In this document: positions 17,501 through 27,305 of the stretch, in pieces | Layout of the letters: every line of letters starts with the position of its first letter | Numbering within the stretch: the first letter of the stretch is position 1 | Source: Nitrosospira briensis C-128 | Lineage (GTDB): Bacteria; Pseudomonadota; Gammaproteobacteria; Burkholderiales; Nitrosomonadaceae | NCBI RefSeq assembly: GCF_000619905.2 | Contig: NZ_CP012371.1 | Location: 434,001-498,000, forward strand | Length of the DNA: 64,000 nucleotides | Reading direction: 5' to 3' | The notes under the pieces: model-generated | Seen by the model: only the letters and a program-made list of their open reading frames with translations | What the model was told of the DNA's origin: nothing | Database searches by the model: none | Program-made: the position numbers and the translations under genes

Positions 17501-17641
17501 GCCTGTCACGAAACCTGGTCAACGCACTCATCCGGGCATACATTGCGTTTCACATAGCGCGCACGCTCGGGAAACATCTGCTTTAGCTAACCTCATTTCC
17601 TGCAACTTGCGATCCTGCCAGCGACATTGCCTTGGTGCGGC

Positions 17642-19831
17642 ATGGGTATGTTGATCGCACGCTTATTCCTGTCGGTTTTACTTCTTTTTTTCAGTAGCGG
17701 CAGTGCTTACGCAGAGCAGGCCGCGGATGCCGCTACCGTCAAACCTGAAACCTCGTCGAAACACGAGGTATCTGTAGTCAAGCTGAAGGAGGTCGTAGTA
17801 CTGGGAAAAGAACGTGGCACCAATCTTATCAGCGAAACCCAGTCCGCATCGCAGGGGTTTATCGGTCAAGAGCAGATTAAAAATCGTGCGCTTTCACGGG
17901 CAGGTGAAATCGTCGAGTTCATTCCCGGCATGATTGCCACCCAGCATAGTGGCGATGGTAAAGCCAATCAGTATTTCCTGCGGGGATTCAATCTTGACCA
18001 TGGTACCGATTTCGCTACGTTTGTGGACGGTGTGCCGATTAATCTGCCTAGCCATGCCCACGGGCAGGGTTATATGGATCTGAACGGTCTTATTCCGGAA
18101 TTGGTAGACAATGTTCAATATGGAAAGGGTCCTTACTATGCGGATCAGGGCGATTTTTCCGCAGCCGGACATGCCAAGATGACAACCTTCAACGCCCTCC
18201 CTCAAGGTTTTGCCAAGTTCACGGGTGGATCATTCGGCTTTTACCGCGGGGTGGCAGCCAATTCAAACCGAATGGGGGATGGTCATCTGCTCTATGCAGT
18301 CGATGCGAATACTTATGATGGTCCCTGGGTATTGGCCGAACATGCTCTGAAGTTCAACGGTATGCTCAAATACAGTCTCGACAAAGGTAACTGGGGTATG
18401 AGTGTAGGCGTTAAGGCATACCATGCTGACTGGCGCGCAACCAATCAGATACCGCTGTTTGCGGTTAATGACGGCTCGATAAACCGCTTCGGCAACATAG
18501 ACCCCACCGATAACGGGAAAACCGGGCGTTATACGCTTCATGGTAACTGGTGGCAAAAAGAGAAGGACTACCGGCGGGATGCATCTTTTTATCTGGTTAA
18601 ATACGACCTTGATCTTACCTCCAATTTCAGCGGCTTTATCAACTCGGTCACCGACAATATCGTACTTCCGGGAGGAATAATCCCAAGTGACCAGATGAAT
18701 CAAAGGGAATCCCGCATCTATTTCGGCGGCAGGGCCGAGCAAAGCTGGTTCAACAAGGTGGCCGGTTTCGATATGATTAATACGCTAGGCGTGCAGGTAC
18801 GTAATGACATGAATCGCGTGCTGCTGAACAACTCGAACCGGGGAGTCGTTTATCATAATGTGAGCAGGGATCAGGTCACGGAAACCAGTATCGGCCTATA
18901 TCTGCAAAACCAAACTTACTGGTTGCCCAAACTCAGGACTATTGCAGGCCTGCGTGGAGATATATTCAATTTCGACGTACATGCCTTCACCGTCCCGCAA
19001 AATTCCGGTAACAAGACCGACGGGTTGTTCAGCCCCAAGCTGAGCGTTATTCTCGGCCCTTGGTACGACTCCGAAATTTACCTTAATGCCGGCGAAGGCT
19101 ACCATTCCAACGATGCCCGTGGCGTAACCGCAACTGTAAATACCAATCAAATAGGCAACAATAATTTTGCGCCTCAATTGGCCGCCAATGGGTTGGTGCG
19201 GGCAAGGGGCGCAGAAGTCGGTTTCCGTACCGAAGCCATCAAAGGATTGAAATCCACCCTGGCAATCTGGTATTTGCATTCGGCCTCGGAACTGGTATTT
19301 AGCGGCGATGCAGGCACCACGGAAATGAGCGGCGCAAGCACCCGCTACGGTATTGAGTGGGCCAATTTCTACAAACCCGTTAATTGGCTGACCCTGGATG
19401 CCGATTTTTCGCTTACTCATGCACGCTATGACCAGGCTCAGCTAAATCAGGCCAGCGATCCTGCAAACCAGGCATATGGATTTCATATTCCTAATGCGGT
19501 AGGGCGTACGATCAGCGCGGGTGCAACCCTGAATTTACCCTATAATTTCTTTACTACCCTTCGTGTGCGCCATTTTGGCAATGTGACGGTAGATACAAAC
19601 AATCCTGTTGCCCCCTATAGCACAACTATCGTCAATCTCTCGACAGGATATGAGATGCGTAGGAAATTTAAAATCCAGCTTGATGTATTAAATTTACTTA
19701 ACGCCAAAAACTACGATATCGCTTACTATTATGGCTACCAGACGAGTCCGGCGTCCACAGCGAAAGACGGTATTGTGTTCCACCCTATTGAATCGCGTAT
19801 GTTCCGTGTCAGCTTGATGTATCAATTTTAA
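17642..19831 (+). CDS. TonB-dependent outer-membrane receptor, probable nickel receptor
   Basis: About 729 residues: signal peptide (ARLFLSVLLLFFSSGSAYAE), TonB-box-like VKLKEVVVLGK near the mature N-terminus, plug domain (ALSRAGEIVEFIPGMIATQHSGDGKANQYFLRG, split over residues ~90-125, with FVDGVPINLPSHAHGQGY), then a 22-strand-type barrel ending LMYQF with a terminal Phe. TonB receptors import scarce ligands using proton-motive force. Nickel is inferred from the operator, the co-transcribed nikR and the urease need in this genome. TTG 17627 and ATG 17648 are alternative starts. Confidence 0.88.
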   Translation: MGMLIARLFLSVLLLFFSSGSAYAEQAADAATVKPETSSKHEVSVVKLKEVVVLGKERGTNLISETQSASQGFIGQEQIKNRALSRAGEIVEFIPGMIATQHSGDGKANQYFLRGFNLDHGTDFATFVDGVPINLPSHAHGQGYMDLNGLIPELVDNVQYGKGPYYADQGDFSAAGHAKMTTFNALPQGFAKFTGGSFGFYRGVAANSNRMGDGHLLYAVDANTYDGPWVLAEHALKFNGMLKYSLDKGNWGMSVGVKAYHADWRATNQIPLFAVNDGSINRFGNIDPTDNGKTGRYTLHGNWWQKEKDYRRDASFYLVKYDLDLTSNFSGFINSVTDNIVLPGGIIPSDQMNQRESRIYFGGRAEQSWFNKVAGFDMINTLGVQVRNDMNRVLLNNSNRGVVYHNVSRDQVTETSIGLYLQNQTYWLPKLRTIAGLRGDIFNFDVHAFTVPQNSGNKTDGLFSPKLSVILGPWYDSEIYLNAGEGYHSNDARGVTATVNTNQIGNNNFAPQLAANGLVRARGAEVGFRTEAIKGLKSTLAIWYLHSASELVFSGDAGTTEMSGASTRYGIEWANFYKPVNWLTLDADFSLTHARYDQAQLNQASDPANQAYGFHIPNAVGRTISAGATLNLPYNFFTTLRVRHFGNVTVDTNNPVAPYSTTIVNLSTGYEMRRKFKIQLDVLNLLNAKNYDIAYYYGYQTSPASTAKDGIVFHPIESRMFRVSLMYQF

Positions 19832-19860
19832 AGTTATCGTCTCCTTCTTGAGTAAGGAAT

Positions 19861-20322
19861 ATGGAACGACTCACCATATCGCTGGATAACCAGCTCTCCG
19901 AACAATTTGACGAATTCATACGCGCGCGCGGCTATACCAATCGCTCGGAGGCGATGCGCGACCTGATACGCGACCAACTGGAGACCGCTCGGCTGGAAAA
20001 AGGAGGTGGAGGCCATTGCGTCGCCACGCTCAGCTATATTTACGATCACCACGAAAGCGACCTTGCCAGCCGTGTTACCTCGATACAGCACGATCATCAT
20101 GACCTTACATTGTCCAGCATGCATGTGCACATGGATCATGATAACTGTCTCGAAGTGGTCATCCTGCGGGGCACGATCCAGAGCGTTAAAGATTTTGCCA
20201 ATCTTGTCATGGCTACGCGCGGTGTTCGGCATGGCAAGCTGCACATGGTGCCGGTCGAAATCAGGCAAGAGAGACATTCACACGCTTCCGCGCCGCATAC
20301 TCACAGCAATCCGCTGACCTGA
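19861..20322 (+). CDS. nikR: NikR nickel-responsive regulator, canonical copy
   Basis: 153 residues: N-terminal ribbon-helix-helix (MERLTISLDNQLSEQFDEF ... NRSEAMRDLIRD) and a C-terminal ACT-like nickel domain. All four high-affinity site residues of E. coli NikR (His76, His87, His89, Cys95) are present: QHDHHD gives H77 and SMHVHMDHDNC gives H88, H90, C96. The C-terminus adds a His-rich tail (ERHSHASAPHTHS). RBS AAGGAAT. It starts 29 bp after the TonB receptor stop, so it is in that operon and probably represses it when nickel is plentiful. Confidence 0.95.
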   Translation: MERLTISLDNQLSEQFDEFIRARGYTNRSEAMRDLIRDQLETARLEKGGGGHCVATLSYIYDHHESDLASRVTSIQHDHHDLTLSSMHVHMDHDNCLEVVILRGTIQSVKDFANLVMATRGVRHGKLHMVPVEIRQERHSHASAPHTHSNPLT

Positions 20323-20378
20323 TCATTCGATAAGATCAGTTCGCAGTACTGGAAATACACTTGTAATATATCGCCGTC

Positions 20379-21122
20379 ATGTGTGACGAAAAGAACGCCC
20401 ACCTTCATCGAAATTCGAGCAAACGCTTGTTTCTGAAACTGGTCGCAGCCTCTGCTCTCGGTGCAGGTATTGCCGGGGCAACTGGAAGAACGGCTTTCGC
20501 TGCAAAAGTCAAAATGCCGCCCTTGCCTGAAAACGTGATGACGCCCGATGCAGCGTTGGAACGATTAATGGCAGGTAATGCACGTTATGTAGCCGGGCAG
20601 TCCACGCCTTTGAATTTCAGCAATGATCGAGCAGCCCTGGTCAGTGGGCAGAATCCCTATGCCAGCATTTTAAGCTGCTCCGATTCGAGGGTTGGTCCGG
20701 AGTTCTGTTTTGATGAGCAACGCGGCGATCTGTTCGTGGCTCGGGTGGCCGGTAATTATTTAACCACGGATTTTGTGGCGACTCTCGAGTATGCGGCAGC
20801 TGTATTGCATACGCCACTGATCATGGTGCTCGACCACGAAAGCTGTGGCGCTGTCCGGGCAGCCATTGATTCCGTTGACAACAACACCCAGTTTCCCGGA
20901 CATATTCAATCCATGGCAAGTGCGCTGGCGCCAGCGGTCAGAGCGGCTGCAACCTTGCCAGGCGAGCGCTTTGAGAATGTGGTTAAAATGAACGTCATTC
21001 GCAATGTGGACAAACTGAGAAAACAACCGCCGATTTTGAGCCGCCTGGTCGCGAAAGGAAAAGTTCTTGTAGTGGGCGGCGTATATAGCCTGAAAACGGG
21101 AGAGGTTACACTGGTGGCCTGA
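20379..21122 (+). CDS. Exported beta-class carbonic anhydrase
   Basis: 247 residues. The N-terminus has SSKRLFLKLVAASALGAGIAG, a Lys-Arg pair plus hydrophobic stretch resembling a Tat or Sec leader, so the enzyme is probably periplasmic. Beta-carbonic anhydrase zinc and active-site motifs: SCSDSRV (Cys, Asp-Arg pair) and DHESCGA (His, Cys). It interconverts CO2 and bicarbonate. It lies 56 bp after nikR with no visible terminator, so it may belong to the nickel operon or just follow it. A periplasmic enzyme could supply inorganic carbon or buffer acid from ammonia oxidation (inference). Confidence 0.88.
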   Translation: MCDEKNAHLHRNSSKRLFLKLVAASALGAGIAGATGRTAFAAKVKMPPLPENVMTPDAALERLMAGNARYVAGQSTPLNFSNDRAALVSGQNPYASILSCSDSRVGPEFCFDEQRGDLFVARVAGNYLTTDFVATLEYAAAVLHTPLIMVLDHESCGAVRAAIDSVDNNTQFPGHIQSMASALAPAVRAAATLPGERFENVVKMNVIRNVDKLRKQPPILSRLVAKGKVLVVGGVYSLKTGEVTLVA

Positions 21123-21585
21123 ACGATTTGTATGCGTGAACCTACGGTAAAAAAATCGGAGTGCTTGAACCGGAAGACTTACCCGGGAATTGACTACAAA
21201 AACGTGGGCCGGCTAGCAAGTGGATCAATCGACTCTGCTTCTGTTGATTTTCGGAATTGCATGAAAGGATTAGCGATTACGCCGAGCTATTTTTGACCAA
21301 AAAACTGATGGCACACGCCATGCGAAAATTTACACTCAGAGGAAATTGAAACGGGGCTTACTCATGAACATGCATCCACTCGATGCATATATGCGGAGAA
21401 ATAGTCAAATGTTGTGTATGGCAGCTTAATCAAGCGGCAATTCGTTGATGATTTTCTGTCGTTATGACGCTGTTTTTGAACTGGATGCCAGCAATAACTT
21501 TGGCGATTAATTCAGATCCTCGCAGCCGATTGTTATGGGGCTATTTACGCCGGTCGCTTTCATTTCGTAATAAGGCATAGGACAC
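21123..21585. other. Gene-free stretch
   Basis: 460 bp between carbonic anhydrase and the truncated dioxygenase. No coding-like frame, repeat or terminator recognised. Confidence 0.4.
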
Positions 21586-22281
21586 GTGATCAGGATGCCT
21601 GTTTATTTTCTTTCGCATGGCGGCGGGCCATGGCCATATGTCGAAGGCATGAGGCAGCAGTTCGCCAAGACAGAGCGTGAGTTCAGGGCGCTGCCTGAAC
21701 GCCCGCCGGCCAAACCGAAAGCGGTGTTGATGGTTACCGGCCACTGGGAAGCCGACGAGTTCACAGTCTCATCGGCGGAATATCCTCCGATGGAGTACGA
21801 CTACTACGGATTCCCCGCTCATACCTATCACATTAAATACCCTGCGCCGGGTTCCCCCCAGCTTGCTTCAAGAGTGAAAACGTTACTGTCGAATGCCGGC
21901 TTTTCCGCAAAGGAAGACTCCGGCCGCGGCTTTGATCATGGGACGTTTGTTCCACTTGCATTGATGTACCCGAACGCAGATATGCCGGTTGTGATGCTAT
22001 CGCTGAAATCGGGATATGACCCGCAGGAACATATTCGCGCCGGTCAGGCGCTTCAGCCTTTGCGTGACGAGGGAGTACTGATTATCGGCAGCGGCCTGAC
22101 TTATCACAACATGAGAGGTTTTGGCAGAGATGAATCTACACCGATTGCCGAAGCATTCGAAAACTACCTGAACAATGCGATTGAACAAGGCGATACCAAG
22201 GTAAGAAAACGCGCAGGAATCAGAAGTGAGCCAATACCAAATCGCCGTTGTCGCCGGCAGCCTTCGCAAGGACTCATTTAA
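21586..22281 (+). pseudogene. DODA-type extradiol dioxygenase (LigB family), C-terminus lost
   Basis: The first ~200 residues are a good match to the LigB/4,5-DOPA dioxygenase fold: SHGGGPWPYVEG, VTGHWEADEF, GFDHGTFVPL and GSGLTYHNMRGFG carry the metal and active-site His residues. After about NAIEQGDTKVR the frame runs into the 5' region of another gene (FMN reductase fragment), replacing the family's C-terminal His/Glu segment. A deletion fused the two genes, so the enzyme is probably inactive. GTG 21586 has RBS AGGACAC; ATG 21595 is the alternative. Confidence 0.7.
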
Positions 22282-22282
22282 T
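22226..22282 (+). pseudogene. N-terminal scrap of an NADPH-dependent FMN reductase
   Basis: From GTG 22226 (RBS CAGGAA) the frame reads VSQYQIAVVAGSLRKDSFN, the N-terminal flavin-binding GSLRKDSFN motif of the NADPH-dependent FMN/chromate reductase family. Beyond that the sequence is the end of an IS5-type element, so only about 19 codons survive. Confidence 0.6.
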
Positions 22283-22850
22283 GAAACCAAGGTTCAAAAC
22301 CAGTTGCCGTGTTTCATTCCCCTCGTAGGCGCGATCCATCACCAGATGAACTGGCCAGCGGGGCTTGGCCAGGCTGCCGAGCAGCTTGCGTCCCTCCACC
22401 GGCAGTGAGCCTGTCCGGGGGACAGCGCAAACGTTATAGCCGTTCGAGCATTCGCGGCAACCATATGAATTTTGGTGGTCCACCCGCCTCTGGATCTGCC
22501 GATGGATTGGGGACCATTCTTTTTAATGCCCCGGTGCCGTCCGGATGAACCTTCACAATGGTGCTGTCCAGGGAAACGGCCTCGATCCTGATACGAATGA
22601 TCTGTGCTCGCTGCAACTGCTCAAACACCTGATCCAGCATACCGCTTTTGCTCCAGCGGTTCATGCGCGTGTAGATAGTATGCCAATTACCGAAGCGTTA
22701 GGGCAGACCGTGCCACTTGCAGCCATGCTCGGCCACATACAAAATGGCGTTCAATACGTTCAGATTACTGAGACTGACATTGCCCCGCTGAAGCGGCAGG
22801 CAGTGTACGATTCGCTCGTACTGGCTTGAGTGATTTCCATGCCCATAAGT
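22282..22850 (-). mobile_element. Decayed IS5-family insertion sequence
   Basis: The minus strand encodes pieces of an IS5/IS427-type transposase in several frames: NLNVLNAILYVAEHGCKWH..., then MNRWSKSGMLDQVFEQL, EAVSLDSTIVKVHPDGTGAL (DDE Asp region) and, shifted, LVMDRAYEGNETRQL (second catalytic Asp). A stop before RFGNWHTIYTRM and at least one frameshift make it inactive. It sits inside an FMN reductase gene. The left end is truncated and the right end is uncertain. Confidence 0.7.
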
Positions 22851-22968
22851 GTACCCGAATACATGCAATATGGTTATTAGAGTTAACAGGTCCTAGCTTC
22901 AGGTAGGATTACGTACGCCGCCCAGTGCAAACAATTCGCAGTTGCCTGACGTAGCGATTTTTCAACCG

Positions 22969-23000
22969 CTTTCTTGTTTCCATCCTTTCTTGTTTCCATC
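22969..23000. repeat. 16-bp perfect tandem duplication
   Basis: CTTTCTTGTTTCCATC occurs twice back to back in the gap between the IS scar and the aldehyde dehydrogenase 3' end. Confidence 0.8.
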
Positions 23001-23095
23001 ACCACCTATACTCATGTATCAATCGGGGGCTCGCACAAAGCAATCAATCCTGACCCCTTGATTGATCTTTCTTCCCCCGGTCAAGTTCGGCTTTT

Positions 23096-24595
23096 TTAGA
23101 ATGGATAAGCCGGCCGGGAATGCTGAACGGTTATCCAGTGATCCCGGGTGAACTCGTGAAGAATCCACTCGCCGCCAAACCGCCCGATACCGCTGTTTTT
23201 CTCGCCGCCGAACGGCCCGGTTGACGTGTCGTCCACGCTATGGTCGTTGACGTGGGTCATGCCCGCGTGCACGCCCAGCGCAAACCGGACGCCGCGCTCC
23301 TGGTCGCGAGTGAAGACGGCGCTTGAGAGTCCGTACTGGGTATCGTTGGCAACCCGTAATGCCTCAGCCTCTCCATCGACCTTGATAATGGGCGCAATCG
23401 GACCAAACATTTCATCCTGAGCGACCTGCATATCGTTTGTTACATCCACGAACACGTGCGGAGGCAGCACCTGCCCTTCCGGATCTCCGCCCACCACCTG
23501 GCGCGCTCCCGCGGCGCGGGCGCCCTCTATATGCGCCAGGTGCGCCGCAAGCTGCTTCTTGTTAATGACGGGTCCAATCGCGACGGCCGGATCGCTGGGG
23601 TTTCCATACTTCAGGCCTTTGACGTGCGCCGTAAAGCGATCCACGAATTCGTCATACACTTTGGCATCGACGATGATACGGTTTGTGCTCATGCAGATCT
23701 GGCCTTGATGGAGATATCGCCCGATAACAGTGGCACGCACCGCATGCTCCACGTCGGCGTCATCCAGGATAACGCAAGGCGCATTTCCACCAAGCTCAAG
23801 TGCGACGCGTTTCATTTGCGGACCGCTCATCGCGAGTTGTCCAATGTGCCGGCCGACCTTGGTGGAACCCGTAAAAGAAATCAGGCGCGGTATCGGATGC
23901 AAGGTGAATGCATCGCCTATCTCTTTCACGTCCCCGATAACGACATTCAGAAGACCGGGCGGCAACCCCGCTTCCTCATAAATCCTTGCGATCAGCAACC
24001 CGCCCGTAACAGGCGTGTCCTCCGCCGGCTTGACCACGACTCCATTGCCAAGCGCCAACGCGGGCCCGATCGAACGGTGGGATAAATACATCGGGAAATT
24101 CCATGGGCTGATGACCCCGATCACGCCGAGGGGCTGGCGGTAAGCCCGGCTCTCCTTGCCGGTTTCATCGATGGGGAGGATTCGGCCTTCGGCCCGGTGA
24201 GGAAACGATGCGGCCTCCAGCGTAATGGAATGGAGGAACTGCCATTCCAGTTCGGCCTTGAAGCGGGTGCTGCCCGATTCCCGGATGAGCCAGCCGATGA
24301 TTTCCTGGCGGCGCGCTTCCATGATAGCGGCGGAGCGGAGCATGACGGCTGCGCGCTCGGAGGGAAGAAGGGCCGCCCATCCGATCTGGGCTTTTGCGGC
24401 AGACCGGTAAGCCTCGTCGAGATCGTCCACATTCGCCAGAACAGTCTCTGCGAGCGTATCTCCCGAATACGGATCGGTATCCTCCCGTATTCCCCCTTGC
24501 TTGCCGGGACGCCATGCGCCGCTAATATATTGCCCATTGAAACCCGAGTATGGGCGGCCGCTTCCATTTGTTGCTGCGCCAGATTCGTTTGCCAT
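23096..24595 (-). CDS. NAD(P)+-dependent aldehyde dehydrogenase, benzaldehyde/vanillin type
   Basis: 499 residues of the ALDH superfamily: cofactor site [11 protein letters not shown] and [12 protein letters not shown], catalytic Glu in ALELGGNAP, catalytic Cys in [11 protein letters not shown], and the C-terminal [15 protein letters not shown]. The sequence resembles aromatic-aldehyde dehydrogenases, but the substrate cannot be settled. I chose ATG 24595 (RBS GGGAGC); the open frame extends upstream to 24643. The F420-type reductase gene lies about 110 bp upstream on the same strand. Confidence 0.92.
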   Translation of the reverse strand: MANESGAATNGSGRPYSGFNGQYISGAWRPGKQGGIREDTDPYSGDTLAETVLANVDDLDEAYRSAAKAQIGWAALLPSERAAVMLRSAAIMEARRQEIIGWLIRESGSTRFKAELEWQFLHSITLEAASFPHRAEGRILPIDETGKESRAYRQPLGVIGVISPWNFPMYLSHRSIGPALALGNGVVVKPAEDTPVTGGLLIARIYEEAGLPPGLLNVVIGDVKEIGDAFTLHPIPRLISFTGSTKVGRHIGQLAMSGPQMKRVALELGGNAPCVILDDADVEHAVRATVIGRYLHQGQICMSTNRIIVDAKVYDEFVDRFTAHVKGLKYGNPSDPAVAIGPVINKKQLAAHLAHIEGARAAGARQVVGGDPEGQVLPPHVFVDVTNDMQVAQDEMFGPIAPIIKVDGEAEALRVANDTQYGLSSAVFTRDQERGVRFALGVHAGMTHVNDHSVDDTSTGPFGGEKNSGIGRFGGEWILHEFTRDHWITVQHSRPAYPF

Positions 24596-24708
24596 CGCTG
24601 CTCCCGCTGTTGTTTGGTTAAAAATGAAATCGGAGAATCCCACAAAACCCCTGTTGTAACGCCATGAGCCGAAAAAAATGAGGGGGCAGGCGCTGCCCGC
24701 TCACCCGC

Positions 24709-25284
24709 CTAATGAATAAATTTGAATCCGACGTTGGTGCCATTGCCCAGAACATATCCAAGCTGGATATTAAAATATCCTAATGCCTCAAGCTGACGCG
24801 CGTTGGCGAGGGGGCCTGCATCGACCGCATCGAATCCGATTGCCCTGCCAAAATCCAACGCCATGCTACGGGCTTGCTGGTCATCGCTTGCGGCAAACAG
24901 GGTGAGCTGCTGCCCCAACACGCTGCCTGTATCCATATGTTGTGCAAAGACGGTATTGAAGGCTTTGACGACGCGCGCCTTCGGGGCTTTCCTTTGCAGC
25001 GCTTCAGCGCCACTGGTTGAAAAACCGAGTGCCAGCCGCATGTCTTGAGTCAATGCATTGGTTACATCCACAACCACTTTCCCGTCAATTGCATCTGCCA
25101 GCTCATGCAGCACAGCGTCGATTGCAGTGTAGGGAACCGCGATCATCACGACCTCGCCCCAGTTTGCGGTTTCCTTTACCGTTTCCTTGCGGCTGTTACG
25201 AACTTCATAGCCGGCCCGGGCGAGGCCCCGGTTAAGTGCGCCGCCAACATTTCCACTTCCTATAATCGCGATTTTCTGCACCAT
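24709..25284 (-). CDS. NADPH:F420-reductase-like NADP-binding oxidoreductase
   Basis: 191 residues with an N-terminal Rossmann motif (IAIIGSGNVGGALNRGLARAG), NSRKET at the NADP phosphate-binding turn, and VVDVTNALTQD and VVKAFNTVFAQHM typical of the NpdG/COG2085 family. Bacterial members are reductases of unknown substrate; F420 itself is not expected here. RBS AAGGAGGATGAT. Possible two-gene unit with the ALDH downstream. Confidence 0.85.
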   Translation of the reverse strand: MVQKIAIIGSGNVGGALNRGLARAGYEVRNSRKETVKETANWGEVVMIAVPYTAIDAVLHELADAIDGKVVVDVTNALTQDMRLALGFSTSGAEALQRKAPKARVVKAFNTVFAQHMDTGSVLGQQLTLFAASDDQQARSMALDFGRAIGFDAVDAGPLANARQLEALGYFNIQLGYVLGNGTNVGFKFIH

Positions 25285-25324
25285 ATCATCCTCCTTATTG
25301 TCCGAATACGATTTGACCAGCCGT

Positions 25325-25339
25325 CCTTGCGGCGCAAGG
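25325..25339. repeat. Short perfect inverted repeat
   Basis: CCTTGCG-G-CGCAAGG, 7-bp arms, about 40 bp upstream of the NpdG-like gene. It could be a regulator site or chance; the rest of 25285-25615 holds nothing recognised. Confidence 0.3.
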
Positions 25340-25615
25340 GAAAGAATAGCTCACTCAGGCCGCAATTGCGCGGTCTGACAGAGCTATGCCATTCACTGAT
25401 GTTGCGGCTTCATGCTTGACTATCAGCGTCCCTCGCATCATAAAATAATTAGGGCGGTATGTTTATAGTACACCTATGGCAAAAATCGTCAGTGACCACT
25501 GAGATACAGGGGTGTTGCGTTATTCAGCTATGCTATAAATAACTTTAATGTTGATCGTGCGTGGCCGATCTATCCATTCCGAAATAGCGTCGAACCTGAC
25601 CGAAAGGGGAACGAT

Positions 25616-26257
25616 ATGAAAATAGCACTATTGGGAGCAACGGGTTTCGTCGGTTCCACGCTGTTGAAAGAGGCGCTCGACAGAGGGCATTCAGTCACCG
25701 CGATCGTGCGCCACCCCGAGAAGCTCGAAAAACGGGATCGGCTCAACGCAAAAGCCGGGGATGTGTATGACACAGCACTTCTTGCGGCCTTGCTCAGCGG
25801 GCATGATGCGGTGATCAGCGCTTTCAATCCCGGCTGGAAGAATCCAGACCTCTACGACGACCAGGTGCGCGGCACAACATCGATCATCGCGGCTATAAAG
25901 AAGGCCGGTATCCGGCGTGTCCTTTGGGTGGGAGGGGCCGGCGGCCTGGAGGTCAAGCCAGGCGTGCGCGTAGTGGATGGCCCCGACTTTCCGGACTGGA
26001 TAAGACCGGGCTCATTGGCGACGATTGATGCGCTGGAACGATTGCGAAAGGAGCCGCAACTCGAATGGTCCTATCTGGCCCCTTCGGCAAATATGCAGCC
26101 GGGCCAGCGCACCGGCAAATTCCGCTTGGGAGACGATCGGCTCCTGCTCGATGCCAGCGGCCAGAGCAGCATTTCGGTTGAGGATTATGCGGTCGCGATG
26201 ATCGACGAACTGGAACACCCTGCGCACATTCGGCAGCGCTTCACTGCCGGGTACTGA
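25616..26257 (+). CDS. NAD(P)-binding epimerase-like oxidoreductase (YwnB type)
   Basis: 213 residues, short-chain atypical fold: LLGATGFVGSTLLKEALDRG nucleotide-binding loop, VRHPEKL and GHDAVISAFNPGW, then RVLWVGGAGGLEV. This is the NAD(P)H-binding family (COG2910) near NmrA-like proteins; the reaction is not established. RBS AAAGGGGAA. Stands alone on the + strand. Confidence 0.85.
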   Translation: MKIALLGATGFVGSTLLKEALDRGHSVTAIVRHPEKLEKRDRLNAKAGDVYDTALLAALLSGHDAVISAFNPGWKNPDLYDDQVRGTTSIIAAIKKAGIRRVLWVGGAGGLEVKPGVRVVDGPDFPDWIRPGSLATIDALERLRKEPQLEWSYLAPSANMQPGQRTGKFRLGDDRLLLDASGQSSISVEDYAVAMIDELEHPAHIRQRFTAGY

Positions 26258-26395
26258 TAGCAGAAGGAAGATTCGGCGATGGTCCTTGCAGACCGGGTTA
26301 GCGCAGTCTCATCCTGATTCATTTATTTGTTTGTTTATGAGCCAAAGCAATACCAAGTTGTAATCAGGAACCCTCAACACAACCAAGGAAAAATC

Positions 26396-26941
26396 ATGAA
26401 AAAACCCATTGCTGCAAAGAAGCAAAACCTCAATCTCCAAAAACGGTCCCTGGCCACTCCTACCGACCTCGAAGCGGCGGCGACCAAAGACATTATGGGG
26501 GCCATGAACGCCATCCTGGCGGATGTGTACGCGCTTTACCTGAAAACCAAGAATTTCCATTGGCACATGAGCGGGCCGCATTTCCGGGATTACCACTTGC
26601 TGCTGGATGAGCAGGGCGACCAGCTTTTCGCAATGACCGATCCCATCGCCGAGCGCATCCGCAAGGTGGGCGGGTCCACGCTCAGGTCGATCGGCCACAT
26701 CTCCCGTAGTCAGCGCATACTGGACAATGATGCCGACTACGTCGAACCGCTGGATATGCTTGCCGAATTGCGTGAGGACAACAAGACACTTGCTGCCCGC
26801 TTGCGCGAGGCCCACAACGTCTGCGAAGAACACCGCGATATTGCCACCACCAGCCTGATCGAAGTCTGGATCGACGAAACCGAGCGGCGCACCTGGTTCC
26901 TGTTCGAGGCCAGCCGCCGAGGGGATGCAATCGGACATTAG
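26396..26941 (+). CDS. dps: Dps-like ferritin (DNA-binding starvation protein)
   Basis: 181 residues. The ferroxidase residues of Dps are visible: KTKNFHWHMSGPHFRDYHLLLDEQ (His, His, Asp, Glu in one block, helices A-B). The N-terminus is Lys-rich (KKPIAAKKQNLNLQKR), as in Dps forms that bind DNA with their tails. Dodecamers store iron and detoxify peroxide. I chose ATG 26396 (RBS AAGGAAAAATC). The length slightly exceeds the E. coli protein because of the tail. Confidence 0.92.
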   Translation: MKKPIAAKKQNLNLQKRSLATPTDLEAAATKDIMGAMNAILADVYALYLKTKNFHWHMSGPHFRDYHLLLDEQGDQLFAMTDPIAERIRKVGGSTLRSIGHISRSQRILDNDADYVEPLDMLAELREDNKTLAARLREAHNVCEEHRDIATTSLIEVWIDETERRTWFLFEASRRGDAIGH

Positions 26942-26946
26942 CAGTA

Positions 26947-27114
26947 AAACAAGCGGTCAATAGCCGAATTCGGGGTAAGTATAAGTATTAATGATTCAAA
27001 GGATTTGGAAATGAGCGCACGTGTTGTCACTGCACACATTTCCAGATGAGCTTATTCACGTTTATTGAACAGCGATAATCCTTGAACCCAAATCCGGCAG
27101 TTGACCGCTCGTTT
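26947..27114. repeat. Imperfect palindromic element with internal hairpin (MITE/REP-like)
   Basis: The outer arms at 26947-26976 and 27085-27114 match as inverted repeats at 24 of 30 positions (shared core AGCGGTCAA...GCCG.ATT.GGG). An inner hairpin GGAAATG...CATTTCC lies at 27007-27043, near the same centre. There is no coding capacity. The structure fits a small non-autonomous element or a large structured RNA/DNA repeat. It sits just before the GC-rich M20/TRIC pair. Confidence 0.5.
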
Positions 27115-27305
27115 CTCACGATTAACCGTATGATTCAAAACGTGGGTCGCGCGACGGGAGCACCGTTCTCAGGCTTTCCAGGAATCATGCACCTTATCCC
27201 GTCCTGGTCTGCTTTCGTCGACTAAAAAATGAAGCATAATGTTATAGCGCTTGGTGCGGTTCGCACTGCAAGTCTCACGGCAATTTTTGACGAAGGAATT
27301 CGAGC

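Noticed and set aside
17420-17641. Cobalamin or NiCo riboswitch in the TonB receptor leader
   Set aside because: Only a simple 8-bp hairpin is present; conserved boxes of those riboswitches are not seen.
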